DNA of 8,092 nt from CBFGTJ01 sp965651815. Its GTDB lineage: Bacteria; Actinomycetota; Acidimicrobiia; Acidimicrobiales; Microtrichaceae. Position numbers and translations under genes: made by a program. Of this stretch, positions 1 through 5,718 are shown piece after piece. The notes beneath the pieces were generated by a model. That model was given only the letters and a program-made list of their open reading frames with translations. It had not been told where the DNA came from and searched no databases. Numbering within the stretch: the stretch's first letter is position 1; every line of letters starts with the position of its first letter. The stretch is from NCBI GenBank assembly GCA_965651815.1, contig CBFGTJ010000145.1, positions 1 to 8,092 on the forward strand, given 5' to 3'.

Positions 1-24
1 GTCGGTATCGGTGGCAACGCTCAT
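1..24 (-). CDS. 5' end of an unidentified gene (runs off the window)
   Basis: An ATG on the minus strand (CAT at 22-24) opens a frame reading MSVATDTD before the window ends. A clear ribosome binding site, AGGGAGG (minus strand, 30-36), lies 5 bases upstream, which is the reason for calling a start from so little sequence. It begins 21 bp after the stop of the mycothiol-type enzyme gene, so it is probably the next gene of the same transcription unit. Eight residues give no clue to function. Confidence 0.6.
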
Positions 25-29
25 GTCGG

Positions 30-36
30 CCTCCCT
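30..36 (-). promoter_or_regulatory. Ribosome binding site of the edge gene
   Basis: AGGGAGG on the minus strand with a 5-base spacer to the ATG at 24. It matches the 3' end of 16S rRNA well and is the main support for the truncated gene at the left edge. Confidence 0.6.
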
Positions 37-45
37 CTGCGGGTG

Positions 46-876
46 TCAGATCATGAACCCCAGTCGGTCCGCGATCCTCGTGGCGAGCTCGGTGTCGCCC
101 CCGAGCTCCAGGCGGTCGCGCACGTCCGCCGCGGCGACCCGGCCGCCTGCGAGGCGGAAGAACGTCGCGGAGTCCGTGCGGATGACGGCGTCCGCCGGCC
201 GGTCCAGCTCGTCGACGACCTCCGCGCGGCCGGCGACGCGAACGTGCACGTCCCGGCGGACCGGCCCGGTGAGCGAGAACGTGACCGCGGCGCCCTCGGG
301 CGCCGCGGCGCGCTTGCCCACCACGTAGCCGAGCGACCGGACGACCTCGTCGAGGGCCTCCTCGGCCGCGGGACCCCCGTCGTTGCCGGGCCGGCCGACC
401 GCGTCGCGGACGTCCTGGTCGTGGAACCAGCAGTCGAGGATGCGGATCTGCATGAACCGCCCGTAGGTCGCCTCACCTGCGGGCGTCCACGACGGCGCGG
501 CGAAGTCCTCCGCGGTCATCGAGCCCAGCGCCGCCGCCCGACGGTCGGTGACCTCCACGAACCGGTCGAGGACCTCTCGGGGGCGGAGCGCGCGCATCGC
601 CTCCACCCACGCCTCGTTGGCGGCGCCGAGCTCGTTGCGGACGTGGGTGCGCGCCGCGAGGTCAGCAGGCGGAGGTGGCTGCGGCTCGCCCAGCAGGGTC
701 GCCTCGATGCCGATGAGGTGGGCGACGACGTCCCTCACGTCCCAGGCGGGCAGCGCCGTCGGCCGCGACCACTCCTCGTCGCCGAGCGTCGCGAGCAGGT
801 CGCGGATCGCCGCCCACTCGTCGACCAGGACCCGGACGATCCGCTCGTGCTCGGCACCGGTGGCGTCGCCCACCAT
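46..876 (-). CDS. Maleylpyruvate isomerase/DinB-like, probably mycothiol-dependent metalloenzyme
   Basis: A 276-aa protein of the actinobacterial maleylpyruvate isomerase (MDMPI_N / DinB-like) type. These are four-helix-bundle metal enzymes, several of which use mycothiol; the substrate of this one is unknown. The N-terminal domain (about residues 8-160) has the expected metal-ligand pattern: H53 in VVAHLIGIE, then D148 and H152 in the motif DCWFHDQDVRDAVG. Tryptophans at W36, W45 and W150 sit at typical family positions. The C-terminal part (about 195-276) is an SCP2/MDMPI_C-like alpha/beta domain. There is no signal peptide, so the protein is cytoplasmic. The start at 876 is chosen because GGAGGGGG lies 5 bases upstream; the open frame extends to 957 but that would overlap the LOG gene. 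It follows the LOG gene by 35 bp and precedes another gene by 21 bp. Family is fairly secure; specific reaction is not. Confidence 0.85.
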   Translation of the reverse strand: MVGDATGAEHERIVRVLVDEWAAIRDLLATLGDEEWSRPTALPAWDVRDVVAHLIGIEATLLGEPQPPPPADLAARTHVRNELGAANEAWVEAMRALRPREVLDRFVEVTDRRAAALGSMTAEDFAAPSWTPAGEATYGRFMQIRILDCWFHDQDVRDAVGRPGNDGGPAAEEALDEVVRSLGYVVGKRAAAPEGAAVTFSLTGPVRRDVHVRVAGRAEVVDELDRPADAVIRTDSATFFRLAGGRVAAADVRDRLELGGDTELATRIADRLGFMI

Positions 877-881
877 GCGCA

Positions 882-889
882 CCCCCTCC
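882..889 (-). promoter_or_regulatory. Ribosome binding site of the DinB/MDMPI-type gene
   Basis: GGAGGGGG on the minus strand, 5 bases before the ATG at 876. It decides this start over the upstream in-frame ATG at 957, which would lie inside the LOG gene. Confidence 0.6.
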
Positions 890-911
890 GTCGCCGTCGT
901 CCTCGCCGACG

Positions 912-1616
912 CTACCCCGCGCCTCCGGCGTCCCGCGCCGCACGGATGATGCGGCACACCTCGTCGGGGTCGTCGGTCAGGTGGAGGTCGTCGAGGTCGC
1001 GGGGATCGACCCGTCCGGGGCCGAGCAGGTGGGTGCGCATCCAGTCCAGCAGCGACGTCCAGTAGGTGTTGCCGACGAGCACGACGGGGAAGCGGGCGAT
1101 CTTCTCGGTCTGGATGAGGGTCAGCGCCTCGAACATCTCGTCGAGGGTCCCGAACCCGCCCGGGTGGATCACGAACGCCTCGGCGTAGCGCACGAACATG
1201 AGGCGTCGCACGAAGAAGTAGCGGAAGTCCAGGTGGGTGTCGATGTAGGCGTTCGCCGCCTGCTCGTGCGGCAGCTCGATGTTGAGGCCGACCGAGCGCA
1301 CCCCCGCGTCCCGCGCCCCGCGGTTGGCGGCCTCCATGATCCCGGGCCCGCCCCCGGTGATGATCGCGAAGCCCGCCTCGCCCAACCGGCGCGCGGTGCG
1401 GCGTGCGAGCAGGTACTCGGGGTGGTCGGTCGGCGTGCGCGCGGACCCGAACACCGACACCGCGGGACCGAGCTGCGCGAGCGCCTCGAAGCCGTCCTCG
1501 ATCTCCGCGTTGATGCGGGCGAGCCGCTCGCGGTCGAGCTCGTCGAGCGGTCCCGGGGGTGGCGTGCCGAGGAGGTCCTCGTCCGCGGTGAGGGGTCCGA
1601 AGGGGATGAAGGTCAT
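912..1616 (-). CDS. LOG-family (TIGR00730) nucleotide 5'-monophosphate phosphoribohydrolase
   Basis: A 234-aa cytosolic Rossmann-like protein of the LOG family. Characterised members cleave cytokinin riboside 5'-monophosphates or other nucleoside monophosphates to the free base and ribose 5-phosphate; many bacterial ones are still misnamed lysine decarboxylases. The hallmark motifs are present: GGGPGIMEAANRGA (residues 88-101) and PGGFGTLDEMFE (152-163), the PGGxGTxxE motif carrying the catalytic Glu (E160 here), with the usual arginine-rich stretch FFVRRLMFVRYAEAF just before it. Length is normal for the family. The ATG at 1616 has no good Shine-Dalgarno sequence, since the 37-bp spacer to the upstream membrane-protein gene is C-rich on the transcript; translation may depend on the upstream gene. 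Natural substrate in this organism is unknown; cytokinin production is only one possibility. Confidence 0.9.
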   Translation of the reverse strand: MTFIPFGPLTADEDLLGTPPPGPLDELDRERLARINAEIEDGFEALAQLGPAVSVFGSARTPTDHPEYLLARRTARRLGEAGFAIITGGGPGIMEAANRGARDAGVRSVGLNIELPHEQAANAYIDTHLDFRYFFVRRLMFVRYAEAFVIHPGGFGTLDEMFEALTLIQTEKIARFPVVLVGNTYWTSLLDWMRTHLLGPGRVDPRDLDDLHLTDDPDEVCRIIRAARDAGGAG

Positions 1617-1653
1617 CTGCAGGTCCGGGGGAGTCGGGGGGTCGGAGGGGGCG

Positions 1654-2520
1654 TCAGCGCTCGGGCCGGGACGACGCCAGGGTGTACTCCCCGGACTCGG
1701 TGTAGGTCACGTCACCGACCGGTGACGGCGAGACGGCCTCCACCTCCGAGCGTGCTCGCAGCAGCATGCCGGTGTCGACCGCGTACCACTGGTGCTCCTC
1801 CTGGGTGCCGGTCTGGTCACCCGACATCGTCCGGTCCTGCCGGTAGTGGTGCGCGGGGACGTCCCGGTTGCCGATGCGCACGGTCTCGCGCCCGACGTAG
1901 GTGTTGGTCCCCTCCGTCACCACGGTGGTGCCCTGCTCCTCGCTGGTGCCCTCGCACCGGACCGGCCAGCTGTCGCCCGGCTCCGCATCCGCTCGCATCA
2001 GCACGTGCGGTGGGTCGCAGGTGAAGGTGCTGGTGTTCTCGATCAGGACGCCGAAGTCGAACGCCTGGTAGCTCTCGCCCGCGCGCTCGACCAGCGCACC
2101 GTCCTCGACGCAGAGCAGCTGGGCGCGCCAGTGGTGGGTGCTGTAGTCGAGCCGGATGCGCCAGCAGCCGCCGGGCTCGTGGGTGACGGTGGCGGGCATG
2201 GTCGGTCCCCACGCCTGGGTCGTGCCGAGCAGCGACAGGGACTCGGCGCCGTCCGCGTCGTAGCGGTACACCCCGGCCGGGGGCCGCTCGAGCGTCCCGT
2301 CGACGGGCGCAGCGTCGTCGTCCGCGCCCGTGCCCTGCTCACGGAAGCGTTCGATCACCTCGTCGGTGCGCACCTCGTCGGGTCCCCGACCCCACCAGAT
2401 GGCCACCCCGACCGCGACAACCACCAGCACCACGGCGCCCAGCGCGAGCACGAGCGCCCGGCGCGCCCCGCGACCGCCTCGGGTGGGGCGTGGTGGGTCC
2501 TCCGTCGTCGGCGCGGCCAC
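1654..2520 (-). CDS. Single-pass membrane protein with a four-cysteine extracytoplasmic domain
   Basis: A 288-aa protein I do not recognise by function. Residues 1-21 are Pro/Arg-rich and positively charged, 22-43 form one strong membrane segment (ALVLALGAVVLVVVAVGVAIWW), and residues 44-288 should lie outside the membrane. The external part begins with an acidic linker (about 47-75), then a compact domain with PPAGVYRYDADGAE at 80-93 and cysteines at 119, 137, 168 and 189, suggesting two disulfides. It is rich in Thr, Glu and aromatic residues and looks beta-rich. There is no lipobox or sortase signal. The start is a GTG at 2520 with no Shine-Dalgarno but a TACCGT hexamer 6 bases upstream, as in leaderless actinobacterial genes. 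It follows the AAA+ ATPase gene by 48 bp. It resembles an uncharacterised actinobacterial membrane family; no role is assigned. Confidence 0.85.
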   Translation of the reverse strand: MAAPTTEDPPRPTRGGRGARRALVLALGAVVLVVVAVGVAIWWGRGPDEVRTDEVIERFREQGTGADDDAAPVDGTLERPPAGVYRYDADGAESLSLLGTTQAWGPTMPATVTHEPGGCWRIRLDYSTHHWRAQLLCVEDGALVERAGESYQAFDFGVLIENTSTFTCDPPHVLMRADAEPGDSWPVRCEGTSEEQGTTVVTEGTNTYVGRETVRIGNRDVPAHHYRQDRTMSGDQTGTQEEHQWYAVDTGMLLRARSEVEAVSPSPVGDVTYTESGEYTLASSRPER

Positions 2521-2526
2521 GCCAGA

Positions 2527-2532
2527 ACGGTA
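2527..2532 (-). promoter_or_regulatory. Possible -10 element of a leaderless promoter for the membrane-protein gene
   Basis: TACCGT on the minus strand fits TANNNT and ends 6 bases before the GTG at 2520, the spacing of a leaderless transcript. No convincing -35 is seen, and the gene may equally be read through from the ATPase gene. Confidence 0.3.
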
Positions 2533-2568
2533 GACCGCGCGGGTCGAGCGAGGCCGGGTCCTGCAGGT

Positions 2569-4056
2569 TCAGTGCGAGGGTTCGCCGACCGGGGCTCCGT
2601 CGCGGAACGGCGGCGGCGTGGGCAGCCCGTCCGCCGCAGGGTCCGCGGGCGGTGGCAACGGGACCTCGGCGGGGTCCGGGGCGGCCGCCACCTGCTCGAC
2701 GGGCGGCTCCACGGGAGCGGGTGCCTCCCGCTCCGCTCGCTCCAGGTCCTCCATGTCGATGGAGCCGGAGGGCCCGGGCGTCGCGCTCTTCGCGTCCGGG
2801 CGGGTGAAGTACAGGTCGAGCACCCGGTCCACGAGCGCGGGAGTCACGTGCCGGGCGAGGTTCTCGTAGCTCATGATCGCCTGCGCCAGCTCGCACACCA
2901 CGCCGGGCAGGTAGGCGCGCAGCTCGCCGTCGCCGCGGGCCCGGGCGACCTCGCGCAGGCGCGTCGCCGCCGCGGCGTCGACCGTCATGCCACGCTTCTC
3001 GGCCACCCGGGCGAGGATCCAGTCGAACTGATCGTCGGTGCAGGCACCGATGTAGACCTTGTTGTGGATGCGGCGGAAGAACGCCTCGTCGCCCAGCTGG
3101 GAGGGGTCCAGGTTGGTCGACAGGACCGCCTTCACCTCGAAGGGCACCTCGATCTTGCGCCCGTGCAGGGTGAGGTAGTCGACGGCCCGGTCCAGCGGGA
3201 CGATCCACCGGTTGAGCAGGGCATCGGGCGTCATCGCCTGGCGACCGAAGTCGTCGATGACGAGCACGCCGTTGTTCGCCTTGAGCTGCAGCGGTGCGAG
3301 GTAGACCCCGGTGTCGCGGTCGAGCTGCAGGTCGAGCATCCCGGCGTGCAGCTCGCCGCCCGCGATCACCGCCGGCCGCTGGCAGGCGACCCACCGGCGG
3401 TCAACGCCGTGCGGGTGCTCGGGGAGGGGCGTGTGCAGCGTCGGGTCGAACACCGACACGATCTGCCCGTCCACCTCGATGCAGTGGGGCACCAGCACCG
3501 TGTCGCCGTAGGCGCGCACGACCCGCTCCGCGATGCTCGACTTGCCGGTGCCCGGGGGGCCGTACAGGAAGATGGCGCCCTCACCGTGGATCGCCGGGCC
3601 GAGCTGGTCGAGCAGGTCCGGGGCGATCACGAGGTCCGAGAAGGACCGCGCCAGCAGTTCCCGGTCGAGGTGGAGCTTCGGTCGCTGGGCGCGCACGACG
3701 CGCGCGTAGAGGTCGAGGGGGACCGGCAGGGGGCCGGCGTAGCGGCTCTCCCTCGACCGCTGCAGCGCCAGCTCGTGGCCCGCCTCGGTGACGCTGATCA
3801 CGTAGGCGCGGCCGTCCATCCCGTCGTACTCGATGAGCTTGCGGTGCCGCAGTCCGTTGAGGAGCGACTCGACCACGCTGATGGAGACGTGCAGCTTCTC
3901 GGCCAGGGTGGTCATCGGGGTGCGGCCCTCGAGTACCGCCCGCCGCAGGAGGACGTCCTCCATGAGCGTCTGGCTGAGCCCGAGGCCCTCCGGTCGCAGC
4001 GGCGTGGAGACGTCCGGCTCGTCGTGCTCGTGGTTCGCGTGCATCGTCGTGAACAT
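2569..4056 (-). CDS. AAA+ ATPase with N-terminal winged-helix domain and proline-rich tail
   Basis: A 495-aa cytosolic protein. Residues about 28-100 look like a winged-helix DNA-binding or interaction domain (LAEKLHVSISVVESLLNGL, then the wing-like AYVISVTEAGHELA). Residues about 130-420 form a AAA+ module: Walker A GPPGTGKSS (166-174), Walker B VLVIDDFG (264-271), sensor-1 LSTN (312-315) and an arginine pair in FFRRIHNK (326-333). Around Walker B lie family-specific stretches PLQLKANNGV and LLNRWIVPLDRAVDYLTLH. The last 70 residues are a low-complexity Pro/Ala/Glu tail. This fits a widespread but uncharacterised ATPase family; I know of no established function. The start at 4056 is preferred because the open frame upstream runs through a hairpin and into the nitrite reductase gene; neither this ATG nor the one at 4044 has a good ribosome binding site. 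The membrane-protein gene follows 48 bp later. Confidence 0.88.
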   Translation of the reverse strand: MFTTMHANHEHDEPDVSTPLRPEGLGLSQTLMEDVLLRRAVLEGRTPMTTLAEKLHVSISVVESLLNGLRHRKLIEYDGMDGRAYVISVTEAGHELALQRSRESRYAGPLPVPLDLYARVVRAQRPKLHLDRELLARSFSDLVIAPDLLDQLGPAIHGEGAIFLYGPPGTGKSSIAERVVRAYGDTVLVPHCIEVDGQIVSVFDPTLHTPLPEHPHGVDRRWVACQRPAVIAGGELHAGMLDLQLDRDTGVYLAPLQLKANNGVLVIDDFGRQAMTPDALLNRWIVPLDRAVDYLTLHGRKIEVPFEVKAVLSTNLDPSQLGDEAFFRRIHNKVYIGACTDDQFDWILARVAEKRGMTVDAAAATRLREVARARGDGELRAYLPGVVCELAQAIMSYENLARHVTPALVDRVLDLYFTRPDAKSATPGPSGSIDMEDLERAEREAPAPVEPPVEQVAAAPDPAEVPLPPPADPAADGLPTPPPFRDGAPVGEPSH

Positions 4057-4090
4057 CGGCGCACCCGGTGGCGTCGTTGAGCAAATGCCG

Positions 4091-4137
4091 GGCCCCGGGG
4101 ACGCGGGAGCGCCCCGGGGCGGGACCGGCCCCGGGGC
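4091..4137. repeat. Three CCCCGGGG palindromes in the ATPase upstream region
   Basis: The 8-bp palindrome CCCCGGGG occurs at 4093-4100, 4112-4119 and 4129-4136, each preceded by a G/C pair, with starts 19 and 17 bp apart. The latter two are embedded in identical GCCCCGGGGC 10-mers. The array lies between the nitrite reductase terminator-like hairpin and the ATPase start. It could be a protein-binding array, part of a GC-rich terminator fold, or chance in GC-rich DNA. Confidence 0.5.
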
Positions 4138-4160
4138 GCCCACCACCCCGATCCACTTGT

Positions 4161-4189
4161 CACCGTGCGGGCCGGCTGCCCGCACGGTG
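4161..4189 (-). terminator. Terminator-like hairpin after the nitrite reductase gene
   Basis: Perfect 12-bp inverted repeat, arms CACCGTGCGGGC (4161-4172) and GCCCGCACGGTG (4178-4189), around a 5-base loop. It begins 6 bp past the stop codon of the nitrite reductase gene. No T-run follows, as is common for actinobacterial hairpin terminators, so termination is likely but not certain. Confidence 0.65.
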
Positions 4190-4195
4190 CCTCCC

Positions 4196-5599
4196 TCAGT
4201 GGCCGGCTCCCGCCGGCAGCTCCACGTCACCCGCCTGGAACAGGCCCATCGCCCCCTTGCTGGCGTTGGAGAACTTGTGGGTGACGAGCGGGTAGAAGCC
4301 CTCCTCCTCGAGGTCGAACTCGACGAACCCGCCCTGTGCGGGCTGCAGGTCCAGGGCCTGGGCCCCGCCACGGCGCTCGTCGGGCCGCAGGTGGTACGTC
4401 CCCTCCTTGAAGAGGGTGTCGAACACCGTGCCGACCACGTGGAACGAGGAGTTCTCGGACGGCCCGGCGTCGACCACCCAGGCCCTGATCCGCTCGTGGG
4501 GCTCGACCCGGATCGGCTGGTGGGCGTACTGGTTGTGGTAGCCGTTGAAGACGACGGCGTCCCACTCGTCCTGCATCATCTTCGTGAGGTCGCCCTCCTT
4601 GCCCTGGGGGCCGAGGTACAGCTCGTGCTGGACGAACACGAACTCGTGGTCCACGGGCGCCAGGTCCGGCGGGTCGATGATGATCGCCCCGAACATCCCG
4701 TTGCCGATGTGGTGCAGCGTCGGGTTGGTCCCGCAGTGGTACATGAACGCCCCGGCGTGCTCCGCCTTGAAGTTGTACTGGAGCGACTCGCCCGGCTGGA
4801 TGGTGCGCATCTCGTCGTCCCAGGCCACCTCGGAGGCGTGGAAGTCGATCGAGTGGCCGATCTCGCCCTCGTTGACGAGGGTGATCTCGAACACGTCCCC
4901 GACCTTGCCCCGCAGGATCGGTCCCGGGACCTGGTCGTCGAAGGTCCACATCTTCTGGGTGACCCCGGGGGCGACCTCGATCTCGGTCTCGGTGGCCCGC
5001 AGCGTCAGCTTGTGGACGGTGCCGCCGGGTGCGGGCTGGAGGGTCGGATCGCGGGCCTCCCAGTCGTCCCCCGGCGTGGCGTTCGCGTCGATCGTGGCGA
5101 AGTCGCCCTCGTCACCGGCCGGGGCCGCGGCGTGCTCCGCCGAACCGCCGTGCTCCGCGCCGACCACGACGATGTCCATGACCATTCCGGCCTCCTTGTG
5201 GCCCGGGACGGTGCACCACGCCTGGGTGCTCGCCTCGAACGAGCCGAGCTCCACCGTCTCGGTGGCGCCGGGCTCGAGCAGGGACGATCCCTCCTTGCCC
5301 TCGACCTTCACGTCATGCGGCATCGTGCCGACGTTCTCGACCTCGAGGATCAGGTCCTGGCCCGGCGACACCTCGATCGACGCCGGGGTGATGGTCATCT
5401 CGTCGAGCTTGACCTCCACGGTGAGCGGCTCCGTCGAGCCTCCGCCCGCCCCGCCGGCGGCAGCACGGGTTCCGTTCGACGGCAGCCACAGCCCGACCAC
5501 GGCGAGCGCCAGTGCCAGCAGCGACACGGTCACGCCGAAGAACGCGACGGTCCACGGGCTCGTGGAGGACCTCGTCGCGTGGGGGGTGGTGGTGTCCAT
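4196..5599 (-). CDS. nirK: Membrane-anchored copper nitrite reductase-like protein with extra N-terminal cupredoxin domain
   Basis: A 467-aa three-domain copper protein. Residues 17-39 form a signal anchor, so the rest lies outside the membrane. Domain 1 (about 58-147) is a cupredoxin with a complete type 1 copper set: H95, C129, H134, M139 (WCTVPGHKEAGM). Domains 2 and 3 (about 190-460) match two-domain copper nitrite reductases: type 1 ligands H249, C289, H297, M302; type 2 ligands H254, H288, H441; and the catalytic pair D252 (GHSIDFH) and H387 (SSFHVVG). The expected reaction is nitrite to nitric oxide, with the extra cupredoxin probably passing electrons to the core. GAAGGAGG lies 5 bases before the ATG at 5599. 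The gene is divergent from an Rrf2 regulator and its predicted -10 lies in a palindrome. No NO reductase gene is in the window, so respiration versus detoxification is open. Automated naming could also give multicopper oxidase, but the full nitrite reductase residue set argues against a laccase. Confidence 0.88.
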   Translation of the reverse strand: MDTTTPHATRSSTSPWTVAFFGVTVSLLALALAVVGLWLPSNGTRAAAGGAGGGSTEPLTVEVKLDEMTITPASIEVSPGQDLILEVENVGTMPHDVKVEGKEGSSLLEPGATETVELGSFEASTQAWCTVPGHKEAGMVMDIVVVGAEHGGSAEHAAAPAGDEGDFATIDANATPGDDWEARDPTLQPAPGGTVHKLTLRATETEIEVAPGVTQKMWTFDDQVPGPILRGKVGDVFEITLVNEGEIGHSIDFHASEVAWDDEMRTIQPGESLQYNFKAEHAGAFMYHCGTNPTLHHIGNGMFGAIIIDPPDLAPVDHEFVFVQHELYLGPQGKEGDLTKMMQDEWDAVVFNGYHNQYAHQPIRVEPHERIRAWVVDAGPSENSSFHVVGTVFDTLFKEGTYHLRPDERRGGAQALDLQPAQGGFVEFDLEEEGFYPLVTHKFSNASKGAMGLFQAGDVELPAGAGH

Positions 5600-5604
5600 T
5601 CGCG

Positions 5605-5612
5605 CCTCCTTC
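5605..5612 (-). promoter_or_regulatory. Ribosome binding site of nirK
   Basis: GAAGGAGG on the minus strand with a 5-base spacer to the ATG at 5599, a near-ideal site that fixes the nitrite reductase start. Confidence 0.7.
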
Positions 5613-5618
5613 TCGATG

Positions 5619-5637
5619 AGTCCTATAGTAGAGGACT
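5619..5637. promoter_or_regulatory. Candidate operator: 19-bp palindrome over the nirK promoter
   Basis: AGTCCTATAGTAGAGGACT is an inverted repeat with perfect 6-bp outer arms (AGTCCT/AGGACT) and matching inner TA/TA steps around the centre at 5628. It contains the predicted nirK -10, so a bound dimer would block that promoter. The divergent Rrf2 protein is the obvious candidate ligand. Its first 11 bases recur exactly at 5700-5710. Confidence 0.7.
5625..5630 (-). promoter_or_regulatory. Predicted -10 element of nirK
   Basis: TACTAT on the minus strand fits TANNNT. Transcription would start near 5617-5618, giving a leader of about 18 bases that contains the ribosome binding site. The -35 region (around 5648-5653, TTCTCC) is weak, compatible with an actinobacterial promoter driven mainly by its -10. 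Confidence 0.55.
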
Positions 5638-5699
5638 TAAGGATCAGGGAGAACCCTCGAGGGCGGTGGCGGAGGGCACATCCACGGCGGCCCCGGGAA

Positions 5700-5710
5700 A
5701 GTCCTATAGT
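5700..5710. promoter_or_regulatory. Second candidate operator half-site over the regulator promoter
   Basis: AGTCCTATAGT repeats exactly the first 11 bases of the palindrome at 5619-5629, 81 bp away. The right-hand arm is poorly kept (5711-5718), so this is one good half-site plus a degenerate one. It overlaps the regulator's own -10, suggesting autoregulation. Confidence 0.55.
5705..5710 (+). promoter_or_regulatory. Predicted -10 of the Rrf2 regulator; leaderless start
   Basis: TATAGT ends 8 bases before the ATG at 5719. With normal spacing, transcription would start at or next to the A of that ATG, giving a leaderless mRNA, in line with the absence of any Shine-Dalgarno sequence. No good -35 is visible. 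Confidence 0.6.
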
Positions 5711-5718
5711 TGTTCGCT

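Noticed and set aside
877..957. Longer start (957) for the DinB/MDMPI-type gene
   Set aside because: It would overlap the LOG gene, while the ATG at 876 has a strong ribosome binding site at the right distance.
43..1065. A plus-strand open frame of 340 codons opposite the DinB-type enzyme gene
   Set aside because: Arg/Asp-rich shadow without motifs, while the minus strand has a strong ribosome binding site and a conserved metal-ligand pattern.
1792..4080. A very long plus-strand open frame (762 codons) opposite the membrane-protein and ATPase genes
   Set aside because: The product is low-complexity, Arg/Val/His/Asp-rich and has no recognisable domain. It lies antisense to genes with clear motifs, and long antisense frames are expected in DNA this rich in GC.
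4057..4371. N-terminal extension of the ATPase to an ATG at 4371
   Set aside because: The added 105 residues are low-complexity, cross a perfect hairpin and overlap the end of nirK in another frame. The ATG at 4056 leaves a normal intergenic region.
4196..5599. Laccase or generic multicopper oxidase identity for the copper protein
   Set aside because: The core has two cupredoxin domains with the type 2 histidines and the catalytic Asp/His arrangement of nitrite reductases. The trinuclear-cluster HxH motif set of laccases is not seen.
5710..5718. TTG start three codons upstream in the Rrf2 gene
   Set aside because: It begins on the last base of the predicted -10 hexamer, so a transcript from that promoter would not include it. 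The ATG at 5719 fits a leaderless start.
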